Source of the DNA: Streptomyces sp. NBC_00704
GTDB lineage: Bacteria > Actinomycetota > Actinomycetes > Streptomycetales > Streptomycetaceae
Length of the DNA stretch: 64,000 bases
Reading direction: 5' to 3'
Assembly: GCF_036226605.1 (NCBI RefSeq)
Contig: NZ_CP109000.1
Location: 3,654,501-3,718,500, forward strand
The notes beneath the pieces are model-generated. The model was not told the origin of the DNA. It saw only the letters and a list, made by a program, of their open reading frames with translations, and searched no databases. Positions 60,575-64,000 of the stretch are shown in pieces; position 1 is the stretch's first letter, and each line of letters opens with the position of its first letter. A program made the position numbers and the translations under genes.

Positions 60575-61144
60575 ATGAACCACGCCCAGCTCACCGCTCT
60601 CGGTCGTGCCCTCCGGCTGCTCGGGGAGCACGGCGAGGCCCTGACCGCCGACACGCCCGACGCCAAGTTGCACGAGGTCAAGGCGGATCTGCGGCGGGCC
60701 CTGGAACTGCTGGACGACAGCGTCGTCGGCGCCGTGCCCACCACCCGCTGCGCCGAGCATCCCAACGGTCCCGTCGACAAGGCGGCCCACGACCTGTGCC
60801 TGCTGTGCGAGACCCGCCGCCGGGCCGCCCGCCGCGCCGAGTTCAACGGGCCCGCCCCGCAGGCGCCGCCCGCCGCCCCCGCACCTTCCCGCTACGGGTC
60901 CCGCGGCGACCGGCCGCAGCCCCAGCAGCGCTGGCTGGCGGAACTGTGGAACGGCCAGGAGTGGCAGCTGTGCGGAACGCCCCGGCGGGACCGCCGCGAG
61001 GCCGAGCTGTACATCGCCGCCCTGCGCCGCGGCTCCCGCCCGGCGATGGCCTACCGGCTGGTCCACGAGTTCACCGACTACGAGGTGCTGCGCGTGTGGG
61101 GCACCCCGGTGAAGGTCGACATCGAGCCCCTCGGCAATCTTTAG
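60575..61144 (+). CDS. Conserved-looking protein of unknown function
   Basis: A 189-residue protein. A helical N-terminus (NHAQLTALGRALRLLGEHGE, KADLRRALELLDDSVVG) is followed by a Cys/His group (RCAEHPNG, HDLCLLCETRR), a Pro/Ala linker, and a C-terminal domain WLAELWNGQEWQLCGTPRRD to VKVDIEPLGNL. The Cys-His pattern could bind zinc. No function is assigned. Confidence 0.72.
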   Translation: MNHAQLTALGRALRLLGEHGEALTADTPDAKLHEVKADLRRALELLDDSVVGAVPTTRCAEHPNGPVDKAAHDLCLLCETRRRAARRAEFNGPAPQAPPAAPAPSRYGSRGDRPQPQQRWLAELWNGQEWQLCGTPRRDRREAELYIAALRRGSRPAMAYRLVHEFTDYEVLRVWGTPVKVDIEPLGNL

Positions 61145-61145
61145 G

Positions 61146-61272
61146 ACCTGTCGTTCCCTCGCTGCGGGCCGGCCTGCCGGCGGAGAGAACGGCCGGCCGG
61201 CAGCAGGGCCGGCCGGCTCGGGGCGTCGCGTTCGTCGCGTCGCGTTCGTCGCGTCGCGTTCGTCGCGTCGCT
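61146..61272. repeat. Hairpin-rich and 15-bp repeat tract at the OYE 3' end
   Basis: GCGTCGCGTTCGTCG is repeated about three times just before the OYE stop (61226-61272). Before it lie several CCGGCCGGC-type inverted repeats (61165-61220) that may terminate both convergent genes. Confidence 0.6.
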
Positions 61273-62399
61273 CAGCTGAGGGTGCGCAGGGCGGCGGCGT
61301 CGAAGGGCTTCAGCTCGTCGAAGCGGCCGGCGAGGACCTTGGCCGCCCACTCCGGGTCCTGGAGCAGCGCACGGCCGACGGCCACCATGTCGAACTCGTC
61401 GCGCTCCAGCCGGTCGAGCAGGTCGTCGATGCCCTTGACCGGGGCGCCCTCGCCCGCGAAGCCCCGCAGGAACTCGCCGTCGAGGCCGACCGAGCCGACC
61501 GTGATGGCGGGCTTGCCGGTGAGCTTCTTCGTCCAGCCCGCGAGGTTGAGGTCGGAGCCGTCGAACTCGGGGAGCCAGTAGCGGCGGGTGGAGGCGTGGA
61601 AGGCGTCGGCGCCGGCGGCGGCGAGCGGGGCGAGGATGGCCTCCAGCTCCTGCGGCGTCTCGGCGAGGCGCGCGTCGTACGCCTCCTGCTTCCACTGCGA
61701 GTAGCGGAAGATGACCGGGAACTCCGCCGAGACGGTCTCCCGGACGGCCGCCACGATCTCGGCGGCGAACCTGGCGCGGGCCACCGGGTCGCCGCCGTAG
61801 GCGTCGGTGCGGCGGTTGGTGCCGGCCCACAGGAACTGGTCGACGAGGTAGCCGTGGGCGCCGTGGATCTCGACGCCGTCGAAGCCGATGCGCTCGGCGG
61901 CGGCGGCCGCCTCGGCGAAAGCGCCGATGACGTCGTCCAGGTCGCGCTGGGTCATGGCCTTGCCGGCGCCCTCGGTGCCGTCGACGCGGATGCCGGAGGG
62001 GCCGACGGCGGGCGCGTCCGCGTAGGGCGGCTCGCCCTGCTTGCGCACCATCCCGATGTGCCAGAGCTGCGGCACGATCGTCCCGCCGCCCGCGTGCACC
62101 GCGTCGGCTACCTTGGCCCAGCCCGCGAGCTGCTCCGTGCCGTGGAACCGGGGAACGCGGTCGCTCTGGCCGGCGGACTCGTGCCCGACGTAGGTCCCCT
62201 CGGTGACGATGAGGCCGACGCCGGCGGCAGCCCGGCGCCCGTAGTACGACACCACGTCCTCGCCGGGGATGCCGTCCGGGGAGAACATGCGCGTCATGGG
62301 CGCCATGGCGATGCGGTTCGGGACGGTCAGTCCGTTGATCGAGACCGGCCGGGACAGGATCTCGGCGGCGCGGGCGGAGGCGGGCTGGGTGACGCTCAC
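61272..62399 (-). CDS. NADH:flavin oxidoreductase (Old Yellow Enzyme family)
   Basis: A 375-residue FMN-dependent ene-reductase. It contains NRIAMAPMTRMFSPDGIPGE, the QLWHIGM strand, the active-site/FMN loop GVEIHGAHGYLVDQFLWAGT with NRRTDAYGG, and VGRALLQDPEW. I chose GTG 62399 (SVTQPASARA) because AGGAG lies 8 nt upstream; the longer frame upstream is not supported. Likely substrates are enones or nitro compounds. Confidence 0.88.
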   Translation of the reverse strand: MSVTQPASARAAEILSRPVSINGLTVPNRIAMAPMTRMFSPDGIPGEDVVSYYGRRAAAGVGLIVTEGTYVGHESAGQSDRVPRFHGTEQLAGWAKVADAVHAGGGTIVPQLWHIGMVRKQGEPPYADAPAVGPSGIRVDGTEGAGKAMTQRDLDDVIGAFAEAAAAAERIGFDGVEIHGAHGYLVDQFLWAGTNRRTDAYGGDPVARARFAAEIVAAVRETVSAEFPVIFRYSQWKQEAYDARLAETPQELEAILAPLAAAGADAFHASTRRYWLPEFDGSDLNLAGWTKKLTGKPAITVGSVGLDGEFLRGFAGEGAPVKGIDDLLDRLERDEFDMVAVGRALLQDPEWAAKVLAGRFDELKPFDAAALRTLS

Positions 62400-62598
62400 G
62401 TGGGGGACTCCTCGTGACGGGAACCGGGCGGTATGTGCACGCGCATGAACAGCGCTCCTCACGGAACACCCCCGGCCCCCGACCCCATTCCGCCCCCGCG
62501 AACCCGACACCTGTGATCCCGGCCACGCGCCCGCTACGGAACAGAGCCGCGCTCCACCACCCATTGCGTGGCCTGCCCGGTGATCTCGGCGATTCACC

Positions 62599-62771
62599 GT
62601 GACCTGGCACAAGTCCAGCTACAGCGGCGGCGAAGGCGGCAACTGCCTCGAAGTCGCCACCGGTGACTCGGCCCCGGTCCGCGTCCGGGACTCCAAGGCC
62701 CCCTCGGCCCGAGACTCGCGTTCCGGGCGCAGGCCTGGTCCGCGTTCGTGGAGAACCTCGAGGCCGGCTGA
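62599..62771 (+). pseudogene. Frameshifted DUF397 gene remnant
   Basis: From GTG 62599 the product reads TWHKSSYSGGEGGNCLEVAT and DSAPVRVRDSKAP, the standard DUF397 start. About one base is then missing near 62700-62706. In the shifted frame the expected end GPRLAFRAQAWSAFVENLEA then G and TGA (62769-62771) is intact. DUF397 proteins are small and normally follow an XRE regulator; no intact XRE gene is present here. The rest of 62400-62991 has no gene. Confidence 0.75.
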
Positions 62772-62926
62772 TCGGCACCCGCCCCGAAGCTCAAGCGTCC
62801 AGCTCCGAGCCCTCTTTTCTTGGATTGGGTGGGGGCCTCAACCCAACCTCCCACCCGGCGAGTTCACCTGGAGCGACCGACTTGCCACGGAAGGTCACCA
62901 CGCTCTAGCGTGCGGATGACGAAACA

Positions 62927-62960
62927 GCCCCCGCCCGGTGCTACCAACACCGACGGGGGC
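62927..62960 (+). terminator. Strong hairpin upstream of the HTH/zinc-ribbon gene
   Basis: GCCCCCG pairs with CGGGGGC and, inside, CGGTG pairs with CACCG around a short loop. It lies 31 bp before the GTG at 62992, so it may end upstream transcription or act as an attenuator of that gene. Confidence 0.6.
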
Positions 62961-62991
62961 CTGACCTACTAGATCGAGGAAACGTCGATCC

Positions 62992-63876
62992 GTGGCTGAC
63001 GCCAAGCTTAACGCCGTCCCTCTGCCCGCGCAGGCGACCCCGCACCCGATGGCCAATCCGGGTTACGGAAAGCGCGCCGCCTCGGGGCAACGCCCCCGCA
63101 CCAACTACGACTTCACGCACCTCCCGCCCAGCGAGGCGGCCATCGCCGCGTACCTCGACCGGCTGCCCGACGGCGCCGACGTCTCCGTGAAGACGCTGGC
63201 CGGACAGCTCCCGTACGGACAGTGCGCGCTCCGCACGGCCCTCAACCGCATCCAGCAGGCCGGGCACTTGAGGCGAGGCCGGGAACGAATGGAAACCGCT
63301 TCGGGCGAGTCCCGCTGGATCACCCGAACGTGGTTCACCCGCACCGCACGCGACGACGGCTGGTGGGTGACGTTCACGCGAGGGGACGTACCGGACGACG
63401 CCCCGGAGCCCGAACGGGCCCCGCCCACCACCCGCTCCCGCGCCCACATCCTCCTGGCGGCCCTCGGCCACACGGCCCCCGCCCTCTCCCTCTCCGCCGC
63501 CGACTGCGCGCAGCTCGCCCCGCTGGCGCAGGAGTGGTTCGCGCGAGGAGCGACGGAGGAGACGCTGCTGGCCGCGCTCACCGCGGGCCTGCCCACCCCC
63601 GTCCACAGCCCGGCGGCCCTGCTCCGCCGCCGCCTGACGGACAAACTCCCACCGGAGCGACCCGCCCCGCGCCCACCCCGCCGGATGCTGGAGTGCGCGG
63701 AGTGCCGAGTGCCGGGACGACCCGAGGCCCTGCCGGGAGGCGTATGCCGCGGCTGTCTCGGCGAGCGCACGCCCACGCGCCCCGCCGCACTCCCGCCCGC
63801 CCCCGCGATCCACGCCCGCGAGGGGGAGATCCGGGCTGCCATGTCCAGGAAACGCCAGGAGAGGACACCCGTATGA
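62992..63876 (+). CDS. Winged-helix and zinc-ribbon protein
   Basis: A 294-residue GTG-started protein. A winged-helix-like region is at about 45-110 (LPPSEAAIAAYLDRLPDGAD, VKTLAGQLPYGQCALRTALN, HLRRGRERMETASGE). A helical middle section follows, then a C-terminal CAECRVPGRPEALPGGVCRG-C zinc-ribbon-like motif. It resembles helix-turn-helix proteins widespread in multiple copies in Streptomyces. The target is unknown. It is followed by an Uma2 gene about 60 bp on. Confidence 0.72.
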   Translation: MADAKLNAVPLPAQATPHPMANPGYGKRAASGQRPRTNYDFTHLPPSEAAIAAYLDRLPDGADVSVKTLAGQLPYGQCALRTALNRIQQAGHLRRGRERMETASGESRWITRTWFTRTARDDGWWVTFTRGDVPDDAPEPERAPPTTRSRAHILLAALGHTAPALSLSAADCAQLAPLAQEWFARGATEETLLAALTAGLPTPVHSPAALLRRRLTDKLPPERPAPRPPRRMLECAECRVPGRPEALPGGVCRGCLGERTPTRPAALPPAPAIHAREGEIRAAMSRKRQERTPV

Positions 63877-63935
63877 CGGCTCCCACGGTCCGACGACGTC
63901 ACCTCGGGGCACGATGGAGGGAAGGAGGCGAAGCC

Positions 63936-64000
63936 ATGACCCCCAGCACCGCCGAACGCCCGCAGATGCCCTTCGAGGACTTCGAGGAACTCGTCGTAGT
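63936..64000 (+). CDS. Uma2 family protein, N-terminal part only
   Basis: Only 21 codons are inside the window: MTPSTAERPQMPFEDFEELV then V. RPQMPFEDFEEL is the typical start of streptomycete Uma2 (DUF820) proteins, and AAGGAGG lies 7 nt upstream of ATG 63936. The gene is cut by the window edge. Confidence 0.7.
   Translation, partial: MTPSTAERPQMPFEDFEELVV

Overview
The window is a piece of an actinomycete chromosome, almost certainly Streptomyces or a close relative. The sequence is very GC-rich, and GTG, TTG and even CTG starts are common. Many genes are actinomycete hallmarks: the futalosine menaquinone enzymes MqnB and MqnD, DUF2530, DUF2771, DUF3027, DUF397 and DUF4031 proteins, Uma2-type nucleases, a HelD/HelR-type RNA polymerase remodeller and an actinobacterial XPB helicase.

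Left host region (1-31263). In order: a surface beta-propeller protein, an SGNH hydrolase, an Uma2 nuclease, an aldo/keto reductase, a 29-residue membrane peptide downstream of thpR, a marR-MFS pair, an RHH protein, an NCS2 purine permease and a CtpE-like P-type ATPase. Then two paralogous secreted proteins (one frameshifted) flank an M1 peptidase, followed by a giant sacsin/Hsp90-like ATPase, DUF3027, an MFS protein, DUF2771-mqnB-mqnD, a cold-shock protein, a HAD hydrolase, a HAAS-like membrane protein and a helicase-C3/WYL protein. Several gaps hold GC-rich tandem repeats, two of which share one 27-bp family.

Integrated element (about 31279-49576, 18.3 kb). This is an actinomycete integrative and conjugative element (AICE) of pSAM2-like logic but with a large serine integrase. 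It sits in codons 6-8 of the XPB helicase gene. The 8-bp core ATCGTCCA is repeated at both ends, and joining the flanks restores the expected XPB N-terminus. The left flank keeps the original promoter and first codons as an 18-codon stub. The right end gives XPB a substitute SD and GTG start. Core genes are a KorSA-like GntR repressor with a perfect palindromic operator, a TraB/FtsK translocase, a DUF2637 spread-like protein, a RepSA-like initiator, a Gp3-like recombination directionality factor overlapping repSA, and the integrase. An IS30-type element lies between the last two. An XRE-Nudix pair resembles the pSAM2 Pif context, and a kinase-like gene follows a small conserved partner.

The most interesting cargo is at the left end: a lower-GC divergent pair. 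One gene encodes a 1058-residue metallophosphoesterase fused to a STAND-like NTPase whose P-loop lysine is replaced. The other encodes a 2TM SLATT-type effector. This is a good candidate for an undescribed anti-phage or abortive-infection system.

Right host region (49557-64000). In order: XPB helicase, a small conserved protein, HelD-like ATPase, CutC, an HD hydrolase with a GNAT, a membrane-anchored protein, a DUF4031 protein with an in-frame palindromic-repeat insertion, murQ with a PTS EIIBC, an Old Yellow Enzyme, a frameshifted DUF397 remnant, a helix-turn-helix/zinc-ribbon protein and the start of a second Uma2 gene.
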